From Dreissena polymorpha (taxonomy: Eukaryota > Mollusca > Bivalvia > Myida > Dreissenidae): 64,000 nucleotides of DNA. Below, one piece after another: positions 23,649 through 35,780 of this stretch. The DNA lies in NCBI RefSeq assembly GCF_020536995.1, contig NC_068358.1, positions 47,573,582 through 47,637,581 on the forward strand, in the 5' to 3' direction. Numbering within the stretch: the first letter of the stretch is position 1; each line of letters opens with the position of its first letter. The position numbers and the translations under genes are program-made. The notes beneath the pieces were generated by a model. That model was not told the origin of the DNA and ran no database searches. It saw only the letters and a program-made list of their open reading frames with translations.

Positions 23649-24600
23649 TTCAACTTGAACGAAGCAAAATTAGTCGCAAAATGTTCGTCACAATGAGTGA
23701 TAACTTTCTGTTGGTATTGTATGATTTACAGAAAATACGATAGATTTCCCATTTTGTATGCTGTGGTTTTACAGAAAATCCGCAATATTTTCCAACTAGT
23801 CATGGTCTATATTTAGATTAGTTCACGAACGTTCTATTTTGGCTTCCCAGATGTTGCCACACCGTAATAATAGACTGATCCCGGTAAAGCACGAGTTTAG
23901 AAAACCCCACTAATCACCCCGGTACAAACAACGCTGATCCATTATATCAACCAATGATAGCTTCCTTTAAATAATAGAGGTTGATACGGTGTGTGATTTT
24001 GAAAGGATTATAAATGGGTCATGTTTATTTGTACCAGCAGATTAGTGGGGTTTTCCAAAAAGTTGCTTTTTCCGGGATACATATATTATAGTTAACTAGA
24101 TAGAGATCGGGTTAAGATGACAAACGAACCATAAACCCGTTTGTAACACAAAACCATCCAACCATATGTAATTTGTGGCAAAGGTGTTTTCGGTGTAACT
24201 GATTAAGATCGCTTTTGACAGTGATTTCTTGCTATAATTTTGCATCTGCAAAAGTGAGTACACAACTCAAAATTCGACAATTTCAGATTGTACTTATGCA
24301 AACTTACAAAAATGCGTTAATGCATGACAAAAACATGATTGAATATCGTAGGCGAAATTAAAAGGAGTAGAGGCGGAAATAATGTACGCCTACCCTCCTA
24401 CCAACATTTGCAAAGGTTTGACTTACTTAAATCACCATAATATTATTCATATTTTATATGTTATTTGTAAAATGAACATTCTGTTTAATTTGCTCTTTTT
24501 TTATATTACAACTTTTGTGTAATTAAACATAATGGCGGGAAAATGTTTTCTTTATCAAATCACAAAACAACTTTTTTCAGAAAATGTATTCACGTATAGT
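23649..24600. other. Upstream region of OAS gene 1
   Basis: Contains the probable promoter on the minus strand; no confident TATA, interferon-response or NF-kB-like site could be assigned. The stretch 24130-24530 aligns with 41940-42180 and 43225-43240 upstream of gene 2 (TAACTGATTAAGAT, ATTTGCAAAGGTT, GTGTAATTAAACATAA). The duplication therefore covers the promoter side too. Confidence 0.6.
23874..24083. mobile_element. Inverted-repeat (MITE-like) element upstream of OAS gene 1
   Basis: Imperfect arms of about 50 bp. GATCCCGGTAAAGCA and AAAACCCCACTAATC on the left are mirrored by GATTAGTGGGGTTTT and TTGCTTTTTCCGGGATA on the right. It lies about 230 bp upstream of the ATG and is not seen upstream of gene 2. 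Confidence 0.65.
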
Positions 24601-25587
24601 TATTTAGTCTGTAAAATGTATTTAATTTGATATTTGCTTTCGTTTTCTGTTAACAACATTCCTCGAAAGAACTGACCACCGTCTTGTCACACATATGTTT
24701 TGCAAACATACACTGGGTGTAAATTTTGTTTACATTTTTCAGGAATTGATGACGAAAACATGCAGGATTCATTTGCATTCTTAATTTATGTTTGTTTTCT
24801 TGTTCCCAAAGGTCTTGTAAAGGTATTATCATGCACGAAGTAACGTTGTCCCTTTCCTATTTACAACTATGGTTTTCTTAATTTAATGTTTACATCTGAT
24901 GCTAGTTTGGTATGCAAAGCTGAACATTCGTTATTATATGGTTTGTATTGTTTCTTTCTTACTTAAATTAATGAAAATTTAATACAATTATACATTTTTT
25001 ATTTTCTTACTGCTTCATATACTTAACATACGATCATTATAGTTACAACACTAGGGATTTGAGCATTGTTGTTGACTATTTGGTTGACATGTTAATAAAA
25101 GATTTATTCAAAGCCTATGGTGTTATGTCATAATATTTTGTCATTTATATGACGATTACAATGTCATTTGATGTTCATATGTTTAAAATAGTATTTAATA
25201 CATATCTCCTTATAGACATTGTTTATTATCAAAATCTGAATTTTTGACAGCATTAGCATGATCACAATACTATGTCATTCTACTGTTTCATTGTTTTAAT
25301 TATGTATTATGTGTAATGTTCTTTTTGGTGCATTTCTACTTGTTTGCAAACCTAATGATGGTCTAACTGTCCATGGACCAAGCTGAGCATGGTCTAATAA
25401 TTGTTCTCGTCATATGACATAATTAACAAATAATCGACTATTGTTTGTAACACCTTGCTTATTCATTTTTAGGGTGGTAGGAATCACATGGTTGAAGTCA
25501 GCATTGTCTTTTTCTTAAATGTTTGTATAAATATGTGTTTTACAAATTTTAAAGAAACACCGTAAAACATATGTATTTAATAATGTT

Positions 25588-26235
25588 ATTCGCCGCCAAA
25601 GGTGGAAAGATACACAATTGGCGTTGTTCGTCAGTGTGTCAGTCCGTCCGTCTGTCACAAAACATTTTAGGGCTATATCTCAGTAACTACAAATGTATAT
25701 AAGATATCGACATGAATCTGCATAGGTGTATAGATATCAATGAGGAAAAGTGTCATGCACAAGAACCATAACCATACACTTTTTTAAATAATAGTTATTG
25801 CCCTTTATTATGTTGGTGCAACTGTTCAGGGCAATATCTCACATACCATGCCAGACTTCAACATATAATTTCGTGAATGCATTAAAAATTAAAGAGGAGA
25901 GGTGCCATGCTTAAGAACCATAACACTACACTTTCTTGAATAAGAGCAGTTGCCCTTTGTTGCTTTTGTATGATGGAACTTTCAGGGCTATATCTCAGAT
26001 ACGATACAATATTTCTACATGAAACTTCATGGGTGTGTAGAAATCAATGGGAAGAAGTGCCACGCAAAAGAACCATAACCCTACACATTCTTTACTTAGA
26101 GTCATCGACCTTTTTTATTTTTGTATGATGTAACTTTGAAGGCTATATCTCAGATACACTACAATATTTCAACGTGAAACGTTGATGTATTGATATCATT
26201 GGGGAGAATTGCAATGCATAAAACAATTACCCTTC
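25588..26235 (+). mobile_element. F6 minisatellite-core element
   Basis: Begins with a hairpin (CGCCGCCAAAGGTGGA), then GGCGTTGTTCGTC and a run of GTCCGTCCGTCTGTC. About four units of roughly 150 bp follow, with GGCTATATCTCAGATAC and AAGAACCATAACCCTACAC. It is absent at the matching place in copy A (about 5100), so it inserted after the duplication or was lost from A. The 3' end is indistinct. Confidence 0.7.
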
Positions 26236-26768
26236 ACTTAATTATTTGTTAATTTATATGTTAAGGGATTTGCACTCTTCCATAAACCAATTTATAAGGC
26301 GTTGATATAAATTAAATAAATGTGCTTACAGTAAAGTTGCTTTTTAGGTTATCAAAGATAATTTTTATATGAATGATTAAAATAAATCGCCAAAACACAC
26401 AACTGGTCTTATTGTAGACTAATTAGACCTGGTTATAATACATTTCATAGATTCTTGAAAAGACTACATTGTATTTTTAATCTCCGTAACATACTTGTCC
26501 TCTTATGGTGTCAATGGTAAAAAACTAACTTTTGTTACACATTTTTCAATCGTTTGATACAACGTAGAGTAATTGCATAATTTACTTATATTAAGATGTT
26601 GTTTTTGTTGGAAATAAAAGAATGTTAATTATCTTTATGTGTGTATAGTGTTTATAACCCCAATATATGTGTTAGTATATTCCTGTAATGATAATCATAT
26701 GTTTAACTTCCAACAGAATATTTATTCTGAAGCGGATAAGTCAAAATTTGCAACAGATTGGACCGTCG

Positions 26769-26998
26769 TTAACCCATATTTGCCTAGCGTCTAGAAAAAA
26801 GGCCTTGGCAAACATCGTAGACCCAGATGAGACGCCGCATAATGCGGCGTCTCATCAGGGTCTGCGCTGTTTGCTTACAGGAATTTCTGTAAGAAATATT
26901 CTAAATATAGAAATAAGTATACAAGACATCCCTAATTTTGTAAATAAGTTGATCCAATTTAGAAGGATGGGAGAGTCCATTAGGCTTAAATGGGTTAA
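26769..26998 (+). mobile_element. TTAA MITE (copy 3)
   Basis: TTAACCCATATTTGCCTAG to TAGGCTTAAATGGGTTAA, with the inner palindrome GACGCCGCATAATGCGGCGTC. Same family as 5385-5614 but at a different position in the duplicated unit. Confidence 0.9.
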
Positions 26999-28049
26999 GA
27001 AACTTTCGAGTTCTGAAACACAGGCACAGTATGCTTCTAATCTTAAACTTGTCTTAAAAAACACAACTTTGGTTTATTTCTGTTCATGTTACCATTTTTA
27101 ATGTTCACAATTAAGAATCTTGTATTGTTGTTTATACGCGAGTCATATCTCACATGAACAAACCGATGGTGGAAAACCAGAAGGTACCAATTGCTTTATA
27201 TAACTCAAGTCTGTTGAATCAAGTCAAACTTGGAAGTGACTAATCTTTTTGTTTTATATGGCTAAATAATGTGGTGTTTCATTGGGGTTCGTAAATCATA
27301 TACGTGTATACTGGTAAATGAAGATAAAATTGATTACTATCTCAATTATATAGTTGTTTAAATGACAAATCTTGATGGATCGAGGAAAACACATCTTTGC
27401 ATGTGGTTGCGATTGGGTATTAATGCGGGAAATATGTTTATAAACCTAAGAAGAATTTTGTTCTGAAAACAAATATAAGTAAATGTAAATTGATATACGT
27501 CACAAATAATGTAGCATCATGCATTAATTGACACATTCAATGATAATGGCACCACTCCATAAAACTTTGGACATATCGGCAAGTCGCCAGTAACAACGTG
27601 TGCACCGTGTTGGCAGTTTTGAATTCAAGCGACCGTGACATATGTGCCAGTGACGTTATCATATTTTTCGTATTGACATTGCGCGTTGTAAACAGTATGT
27701 TAATTTGAACAGACAGGCGCGGAAATTTGTTGAACTCGTAAACATGAATATAAAGTAATTACAGCATTCTGGTCTGATGTAATGTGACGTTACACATGCG
27801 TGGCATAACTTGAACAGGACCCTCGCAATACGCGATGTTATATTAATGCTTAAATCGTTGTTTTATCAATCGAACGATCATATTTTGGGTGATACATTGT
27901 ACTTAATTAAAGCGTCCGTGATTTGAACAATTCCTTTCTATGGCTGACAGGTCACAAATTTCCCATCGAGTCATCACGGAGTACACGCTTAATCCATTTG
28001 GCGCTCTTGGACAACATACTGACGCTGTATAGACTACACTTGGAGAATT

Positions 28050-28678
28050 TTGAATATTCATCGAGCCATATTGTTTTTTTAATTAATGTTATATTTTCCT
28101 GGTTTAAAAAACCCCACCGAGAATGATGAAATTGAAAGTAAATTGGAATTATATAGCGTTGTACTACACTTGGTGACTTTTTGAGCGCAGCATTTTTTCA
28201 AACTTAAATACCTCAGTTATGAGTAAATATTTTGATTTAAAATTGTACATGTGATCATTTGACTACAGTATGTGCAAGCAAACGATTAAATCATTCATCC
28301 GTGACGATCGGATGCTTCAGCAGGTGGGGAAGGTAGCCTGCAACATGCCGATTGCGCTGTTGCGCTCCTGAAATTTTATACGAGACATATTGATTTTTAA
28401 ATTAATTTTATGTTTTCCTGCTGAATCAACCCAAAATGAAAAAAAATGACATACAATTAGAATCATACCGCGTTTCACCATTTTCACGTGCAAAACGACG
28501 AAGCCACACCAACCCCACGTGCACAAGCGCCCAATTGTTACGGATGAATGATTTATCGTTGTTTTTGCATAGAATATAGTCAAATGATCACATGTAAAAT
28601 TTGTAATCAAAATCTTAACTCATTACTGAAATATTCAAGTTTGAAAAGTGCTGCATTAGAAAAGTCTCCAAGTGTATA
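28050..28678. repeat. Large inverted repeat with internal direct repeat
   Basis: Arms 28160-28301 and 28538-28678 are inverted copies (CACTTGGTGACTTTTTGAGC against CTAATGCAGCACTTTTCAAA-side text; GTGATCATTTGACTA against ATAGTCAAATGATCAC). In addition, the stretch from about 28070 (ATTAATGTTATATTTTCCTG) recurs directly at about 28390 (ATTAATTTTATGTTTTCCTG). Confidence 0.65.
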
Positions 28679-29012
28679 CGCACTTAGGTTACCTGTACAT
28701 CGTCATAAAACACGTTTCAATCACGACAATCTGAAATTATTATAAAGTATTCACAATAAATATATCTCCTTTGTAAATATTATATCAGTAATAGTTATTT
28801 TTTAGTCGTGCGATACAGCAATCAACCGGCTAGATGAACATATATTTCGTATTTAGACAGAGATCTATTCATTACGGCGACATCTTTTCCGATGTGGTCT
28901 ACCGCAAGCTAACGATTGACGCTGCTATTTGGACATTGATAATACGAGCATTGCGTACATATCTTTATGTACATAGAAGACATATTGACTTGAAGAAAGA
29001 TCAAAAACATGT

Positions 29013-29517
29013 TTGAAAGGGGCCTTTTCACATATTTTGGCATGTTTTGAAGTTTGTCATTAGATGCTTTATATTGATAAATGTAAACATTGGATCTAAA
29101 AGACTCCAGTAAAATATCAAGAATAAAATTTAAAAAAGAAAAAAAGTAACCCTCCGCAGGGCTCGAACCACTGACCCCTGGAGTCCTGGAGTAAAAACCA
29201 ATTAGACCGCTCGGCCTTTCTGCCAAGTATGTATGACTAACGTGTTTTACACTTCACATAAGCAATCTTCGTAGTTTCACAAAATATAACGACAACAACA
29301 GAACTCTCCAAATTATTAATTCGTTTCGCGTTGCAACGCTTGATAACTTTCAGGTTTTTAATCGTCAAAAGATGCATAAAATGGCTATATTAGAGCATGG
29401 TAAATGTTCAGTATTACTGTTTCCTCACAAATATCATAACTAAAACGAACTTTTGCAAATCTGAAACAACTTTTTTAAATTTGGTCAATTTACAAAAACG
29501 TGAAAAGGCCCCTTTAA
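29013..29517 (-). mobile_element. TTAAAGGGGCC TIR element with tRNA-like cassette, inverted copy
   Basis: Same long form as 13637-14217 but opposite in orientation relative to the duplicated unit. The ends are GAAAGGGGCCTTTTCAC and GTGAAAAGGCCCCTTTAA. Its orientation and exact site differ from copies A and B, so it arrived independently or was inverted. Confidence 0.8.
29146..29227 (-). tRNA. tRNA-like cassette in the TIR element (probable pseudogene)
   Basis: The minus strand reads CAGAAAGGCCGAGCGGTCTA, TTTTTACTCCAGG, then GTGGTTCGAGCCCTG. A-box and B-box positions are tRNA-like, but the acceptor pairing is poor. Confidence 0.5.
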
Positions 29518-29749
29518 ACGTGCGGCAATGTCGCAGCGGATTGAAAGTAAAGAACAGCACTCTTATTGACAGCTGAGTATAGCTATTTGAACACTTGCAT
29601 AGCTGTTATACTAGTATTAATTAGCAATCTGACAGGCAAACATGTGGACCGATGGACATGTCTCGACTACTTAATACGCACCGAATAAAAGCAATAATAT
29701 CCAAAAAAAAGTCGCAGAGCTTATTTTAGTCTTGTGTTCATGCTGTTAA

Positions 29750-30115
29750 TACTCTTTATTTTATGCTTTCCAGTGGTTTATAGAGAAATATCAGTGAAAA
29801 AAAACCCTGATATTTCACTGTTATAAACAGTGAAAAATATCGATATTTTCACTGTTTTACTGCGAAATGACGATATTTTTTCGACGAAATTACGTCATAA
29901 ATCCAGCGAAATTATCCAGTTAAACTCTTTTACAATGTAAATAAACGGTGAAAAAAAGCATAAAATAAAAAGAAAATTTGTTGGATTCGATGGAATATCG
30001 ATTTTTAGTCACTCGTGATCATAACATATACATAAAAATACGTGAAAATATTGTTTAATATGATCACTCGTGAAATAAAATCGATATTTCATCGAATCCA
30101 ACAAATATCCTCTAT
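29750..30115. mobile_element. Fold-back element with nested palindromes
   Basis: TGTTGGATTCGATGGAATATCG at the middle is mirrored by CGATATTTCATCGAATCCAAC at the right end. TTTATTTTATGCTTT at the left is mirrored by AAGCATAAAATAAA. A CAGTGAAA/TTTCACTG hairpin sits between. Non-coding, MITE-like. Confidence 0.65.
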
Positions 30116-31256
30116 ATATTCTAACTCTTTTTTTCATCATGTATTGTTTATCTATAATCTATTCAGGTTAATCGGGAGCCGAACGATACTTTGTTGTTTA
30201 AGCAAGAGTCCCAACCGTTAATTAAACGATTATTTCTTACATGACGGATAACGATCAATTAATTATGAAACGTGGATTAGACTTGCAACTGGTTGATGTG
30301 GTTCATAAACTGGAATGCATTTGTTTGACATGGTTGGTTATCTGCCTAAGGTCAATTGCATGTGTCCGTGAAGGCAGGTGTGCCACGGGGCACCGCATTT
30401 TATGTTATTCAGGGATCATCCGCCAAATAAGACATTGACAATCGCTTCACGTATCAATATCCGGCAAATTCGACGAATCAGCAGTTCTCGAGGTTCAATC
30501 CCATACCATTTTTTTCGTCTGAAATTGATATTCACTAAAGACATTACCCATACATATTTGTATAACTTGAAACTATTGTTAATTCAGTCAAACAAAAAAA
30601 TGCCAGGACAATTGTTGTATGTATTTAATACATAGGCATTTTAGTTGAAATGTGAAACCATGATTTGCTCGCGATGACCTCGTTACTGTGGGCGGTGGTA
30701 TAAATGCGTTGTTCAAATTCAGTTTTTATCATCTTGGGCGACTCGAATGTATTTAATTATTCCTTAACAACTCGTGTCTTATCAATGACGTAGCAACTTT
30801 CCAAATACGATCGACAAAAGGATATCAAATAGCACATGACTTGCTCTATGATTACATGTATTTACCGCACTCATCATTGCCATGATAGTGCGAACACTTT
30901 GGCACGTGGTGTCAGCTATGGTGACCGTTATCTGCCACGTCGTTTTTACTTCCTGACAAATTTGAGGAGAAATACCAATGCGCATATATATCGTTTTGGT
31001 GAGGCAGCGATACAATAAAAAGATAACACAGTAGGGATGCAACGTATAGCCTTTTTTGTTGAGAGCCGGGTATGGTTAGTCAGGTTGGGTATTTCCGTGT
31101 GTAGTCGGGTATTTACATAAATTATACATCAAAGTTCACTGTCAAGCGAAGATCTGTCAATAAAAAAATATTTTAATCTTTGCCTTTAATTTATAACTTA
31201 ACATCATACATGTGTTCATGATAAACAACAAGCCTTAAAGACAAGCATATCAAATG

Positions 31257-31452
31257 GTTAACTTTTTCAGTGCTGGAACCGAATTTTGAAGGCCTTTGCA
31301 AACAGTTTGGATCCAGATGAGACGCCACAGAACTGTTTGCTATTCTGATAGTATTCTTTGAAAAAAAAAATCGAAGAAAATGCTAATTTTAGAAATTCAG
31401 CAGACGAAATTTTAGCAGACGACACATTTCCCAGCATGCAAATGGTTAATGA
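31257..31452. mobile_element. MITE of a second GATGAGACGCC family
   Basis: Contains AAGGCCTTTGCAAACAGTTTGGATCCAGATGAGACGCC-type sequence (written here only in part) and an inner ACAGAACTGTTTGC. It ends CCCAGCATGCAAATGGTTAA. It shares the GATGAGACGCC block with the 230 bp MITE but has different ends. It is inserted into copy C. Confidence 0.6.
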
Positions 31453-31689
31453 ATTACAGCAGCTTTTTATGTATTGCATCTAACCATTGATATTATGTCC
31501 ATATTAGTGCTTACTGGTTTATTACATTTTCATGTTCTACCTTAAATCATGTCTACATGTATTTTATTTAATAAAAGTTTAGAAGCTGTACAATTATATT
31601 TATCATCATAAGTCATATCACAAAATGAAGCTTATTCGCGTAAAAAAACTAAATCAGTTTATTGACTGTAACACAAATGGAAACAAAAC

Positions 31690-33430
31690 GATTCATTTAC
31701 AGTTTTTACCGATGGGAAATGAGTGGAACATGTTTTGTTGTGTTTTTCGGAAATTTCAACATCAGTCGGTAATGCTCGGAACATGCAAAGTTGTGTTGTT
31801 ATTATCCAAAAGTGACTTTTTATCGAGTTGTGAAGGTTAGCTGCACAGTAGGTGTTTTGGTCAGTAATGTGCTTTTTTTAATTGGGCAACCTCAAAATAA
31901 ATCCGGCGTATGTATCACGTCAGCACTTGTGCACGTAGTTGCTATAGAAAATTTATTTATCATTCAATCCTGGCCAAACTTGGTAATATAAAATCTTGTA
32001 TATCATTGAGTATAAGCCATATTAGACCATGTGTACTTGAGTTATCGCCTCTTTGCCTTGCGAAAATAAAAACGGACTTTAGGTCGTATGCTACATCGTC
32101 TTTACTTCCACAGTCATGAGGAGTATGTGGAACATGTTTTGATGTGTTTTTCTGAAAATTCACAACCAATGGGTAATGAGTGGAAAATGTGTTGTTGTGT
32201 TTTTCAAAACGTGATATATTTTTTAGTATTTTACAAGTTGGCTGCACAGTAGGTGTTGTTTATTTTATCGGTTAGGTAATGTTTAATACCACTCTCGTCC
32301 CCAGGAGTAATTAAGACTGCACATTTCGGCCGATATTATCGGTTATCCTGACAGTATATTGATATATCAATAAATGATCAACACATAGCGTGTGGGTGTG
32401 ATAGAAACTTATGTTTTCATTCAATATTGACCAGAATTGCATACATTTAAAAAAAATATAAAATTATGTTTATGATAAATCTTATGATAATAAACCACAT
32501 TTGAACATGATATATGACTAATTTTTGCAAAAATAAAAGGCAAACTTGGCAATGGATATTTGCTTTGTTGTGTTTTCTTAAAGTTATATGTTGACCAAGG
32601 AATGTGCATTTTGATTGCGCAATATGTGTTTGTTGCATAACTTTCAAAAAGGGTACCAAAAATATGCAAAGTTTCATCACCCAGATATGTGGATTTGGTA
32701 GAAAGTTAATTTTTCATTCAATCTACACCAAACGTGTATATATTGTGTATAATCATAACATGTTTAATAACATATATAATATCCCAAATTTGACCATGAG
32801 TAATTAAGTTATGCCCTTTTTGCTTTTTTATTTATTTATTTTATTATTAAAGCCGCTGGTTACGCGAAGTTTTAATTTGCCTTTATCACTCCCATAGACA
32901 TGTATGGGACACAATTTATTTTTTGTCTGAATGTTAAATGTTTACTGAGTTTTTTTCAGGTTGGCGGCAGAATAGGTGTTGTGTATTTTGTAAGTTATAA
33001 ACTTGTTAGGAGGTAACCTCATAATGACTGTATGAATTGTCCATAAAGAGTAAACATTTGGGTTTGTTCTTTGATTCGAACGTTTTCATACAATCATGAC
33101 AAAACTTGCATATGTGGCGTATTACCGAAACTATCGTTGATAATAAGCCACATTAAAGACATTATAATTGAGCATTGTCCCTATCCATAGCAAAAATGAA
33201 AGACAAAGATAGGCTTTGGGCCGCTAGCTATTTGAGGTTTTTGTTTCAACTTTCCATGATGCATAATTTATTGAACATTTTTTGTTATCATTTTTTCCTG
33301 AAAAAAGTTTACTGAGTATTTTGTAGATTGACTTCACATACAGTGTTGGTTATTTTGTAAGTTATCTAACGTGTATCCATAAAATCTTAAATTATGACAA
33401 TAAACATAAGATTGATACTACGATGTAGGC
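31690..33430 (+). repeat. Degenerate tandem repeat, units of about 400 bp
   Basis: The motif GGTTGGCTGCACAGTAGGTG, followed by TGTTTATTTTRT, recurs near 31834, 32234, 32960 and 33328. GGAAATGAGTGGAACATGTT and CATAACTTTCAAAAAGGGTACC lie between. The last part matches 18750-18960 downstream of copy B. ORFs of 60-95 codons here show no family features. Confidence 0.6.
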
Positions 33431-34306
33431 CACAGTGCCCTGTGTAACTGTCCCTTTTTCTTGGAAAAATGATTTTGATTATATAAAACTATTTAATGCC
33501 CATGGGATTTTGACTTATCTTAAATCACTTGTGTATGGTAGGTTCTTGTTGAGTCGTGAGTTGTTTATGGGTCGTGGTTATAGAGATCTTGTGATAGAAC
33601 ATTTCCGCATGATGCAGTCATTACGGAAAAAAGTTCTGAGATAGTCACCATCGTTTTGATGATCAAAAATGCGACAAAACAGGTCAATATTGTAATTCGA
33701 AAAATCAGAACTCAATACGTTCTTATAAAATATTTCCTCTTTTATGCATTGTTCATATAGTGTTCTTAACACAAAATCGTTTATGTATGAGTACTTTTCA
33801 TACTAAATCGTCTGTTAACATGTTTTTTCAGAAAAAATGAACCTTCCCAGCAATATCAGTTTTAAGGCTATTTCTAGAATGCAAATCTTGAAATTGGAAT
33901 AGCCAATCAGAATCTACGGGTCAAGAAGAAACTTTTTTTCAAGATGGCGGTTTGACACTATCAAAACAAACGATTATTAAGTATTATTACAGACAAAAAG
34001 CATGTGAAAAAAACACAAATATAACGACCAAAAGTTAATCATTATGTTAATAATGATTCATAGTCATTTAATATATTTATAAAATATTTGTGATGTAACA
34101 ACTTTATGAAAATTACCCACGACTTAACAAGCATATATGCATATAACTTACATATTGTCTTTTAAAGCCCTGCTTTGAAACAGAACACTATAGTCTCTGT
34201 TATATCTTGTGATAAAAAACATTAACACGTAGGCAATTTAAAATATAATTACGTTTTTTTTTTTGTTATTTTATGTCATGTTTATCGTATTTTGTCACGG
34301 TACAAA
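33431..34306. other. Stretch with one unrecognised ORF
   Basis: The minus strand 33772-33578 encodes about 64 residues with a plausible composition (YEQCIKEEIFYKNVLSSDF, then FFRNDCIMRKCSITRSL). I do not recognise it; it could be the C-terminal remnant of a transposon protein. Nothing else is supported. Confidence 0.35.
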
Positions 34307-35780
34307 CCAAGTGGGCATCAAACGTTGTGCGAACGTTGCTGCAACGTAATATTTAGGTCGCAACGTCGGCAACCATTACCGAACGTTGCATACAAAACAT
34401 TACCCGGACGTCCGGGTAATGTTTTGTATGCAACGTTGTGGCAACGTAATATTTAGGTCGCAACGTCGGCAACCATTACCGAACGTTGCCTCAACGTTGC
34501 ATACAAAACATTACCCGGACGTTTCATCAAACGTTGCAGTTTGGTTGTCACAATGGTGTATATGAATGTTTTCCCGACATTTTTTCCAACGTTGCTGCAA
34601 CGTTGTATTTAGGTTGCATTCGAACGTTGCAGTTTGGTTGTACCAATGGTCTATATGAAAGTTTTCCCGACATTTTTTTTCCAACGTTGCTGCAACGTTG
34701 TATTAAGGTTGCATTCAAACGTTGCAGTTTGGTTGTCACAATGGTGTATATGAAAGTTTTCCCGACGTTTTTTACAACGTTGCTGCAACGTTGTATTTAG
34801 GTTGCATTCGAACGTTGCAGTTTGGTTGTCACAATGGTGTATATGAAAGTTTTCCCGACGTTTTTTTCCAACGTTGCTGCAACGTTGTATTTAGGTTGCA
34901 TTCAAACGTTGCAGTTTGGTTGTCACAATGGTGTATATGAAAGTTTTCCCGACGTTTTTTCCAAACGTTGCTGCAGCGTTGTATTTAGGTTGCATTCAAA
35001 CGTAGTATTTTTTAATTCTTTTTTTTTAATAATATAAAAACAATAAATAAACAAACTATTTACTGCCAACCGCTCTTTCGACTATTATCGGTAGATATGC
35101 ACACTGTCGAGTCCTAAAGAGGAGATAATAAAACGCTCCCAGAGTAGGAATAGTACTTTATAATAATGCAGTTCAAGCATAGCATCAATGAAAATATGAT
35201 TTCTTGTAAAAAATTTTTTTAATTTTACAGATCAGTTGCTTAAACTTAAACATGCTTAAGATGAACTTTAACTCAAAATCGCCGGATAAAATATTTTGTT
35301 TAAGTTGTGTTATGCATTCAAATGGTAGAATCTAGTTTCAAAGTTTCAATAAAAAAGTAATAGTCAACATTTTTGTCTGAAAATTTCAATTGTCGCCGTT
35401 GTGTAGTGGATGAGGTGTTCGCCTAGAGATTGGGAGTTGGTGGGTTCGTTTCCCACTCGGGGAGCGTTTCATTAACTCCTCTATATAGACATCAACTAAT
35501 GGTTCTTTCAAAGACACGCAAATGTCCATAACTGCCGATACAATCGAAAGAGCGGTTGGCAGTAAATATTTGTTTTATATTATTTAAAAAATAGAATTTA
35601 AAAATACTGCGTTTTAATGCGACCTAAATACAACGTTGCAGCAACGTTGGGAAAAAACGTCGCAGCAACGTTGGGAAAAAACGTCGGGAAAACTTTCATA
35701 TAGACCATTGGTACAACCAAACTGCAACGTTCGAATGCAACCTAAATACAACGTTGCAGCAACGTTGGCTGCCCACTGGG
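34307..35780. mobile_element. AACGTTG-rich fold-back element
   Basis: The ends CCAAGTGGGCA (34307-34317) and TGCCCACTGGG (35770-35780) are inverted repeats. The left arm (34318-35010) is an array of about six 105 bp units, each with CAACGTTGCTGCAACGTTG and GTATATGAAAGTTTTCCCGAC. The right arm (35613-35769) carries the same units inverted. The 600 bp middle holds an inverted SINE pair. Non-coding; reading frames through the array are artefacts. Confidence 0.8.
35058..35570. mobile_element. Inverted pair of tRNA-derived SINE sequences inside the fold-back element
   Basis: The right copy (35393-35570, plus strand) has a tRNA-like head (GTCGCCGTTGTGTAGTGGAT, then GGTGGGTTCGTTTCCCAC) and the tail GAAAGAGCGGTTGGCAGTAA. 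The left copy (35058-35150, minus) has only the tail half, mirrored as TTTACTGCCAACCGCTCTTTC. Confidence 0.65.

Larger units (their letters stand above)
24600..31690. repeat. Segmental duplication, copy C
   Basis: Collinear with copy A 4170-9484 but enlarged by insertions: an F6 element at 25588-26235, a MITE at 26769-26998, a palindrome at 28160-28678, the TIR element at 29013-29517 and a fold-back at 29750-30115. Shared sequence continues into OAS gene 2, as copy B does into gene 1. No exon was found in it. Its ORFs of up to 137 codons run through MITE sequence. Confidence 0.7.

Noticed and set aside
26688-27101. 137-codon ORF
   Set aside because: It runs through the whole TTAA MITE, palindrome included; the similar ORF at 5295-5639 is the same artefact.
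34486-35037. Overlapping ORFs with repeated VYESFPD units
   Set aside because: They follow the 105 bp DNA units of the fold-back arm in several frames and on both strands; no codon bias or start context.
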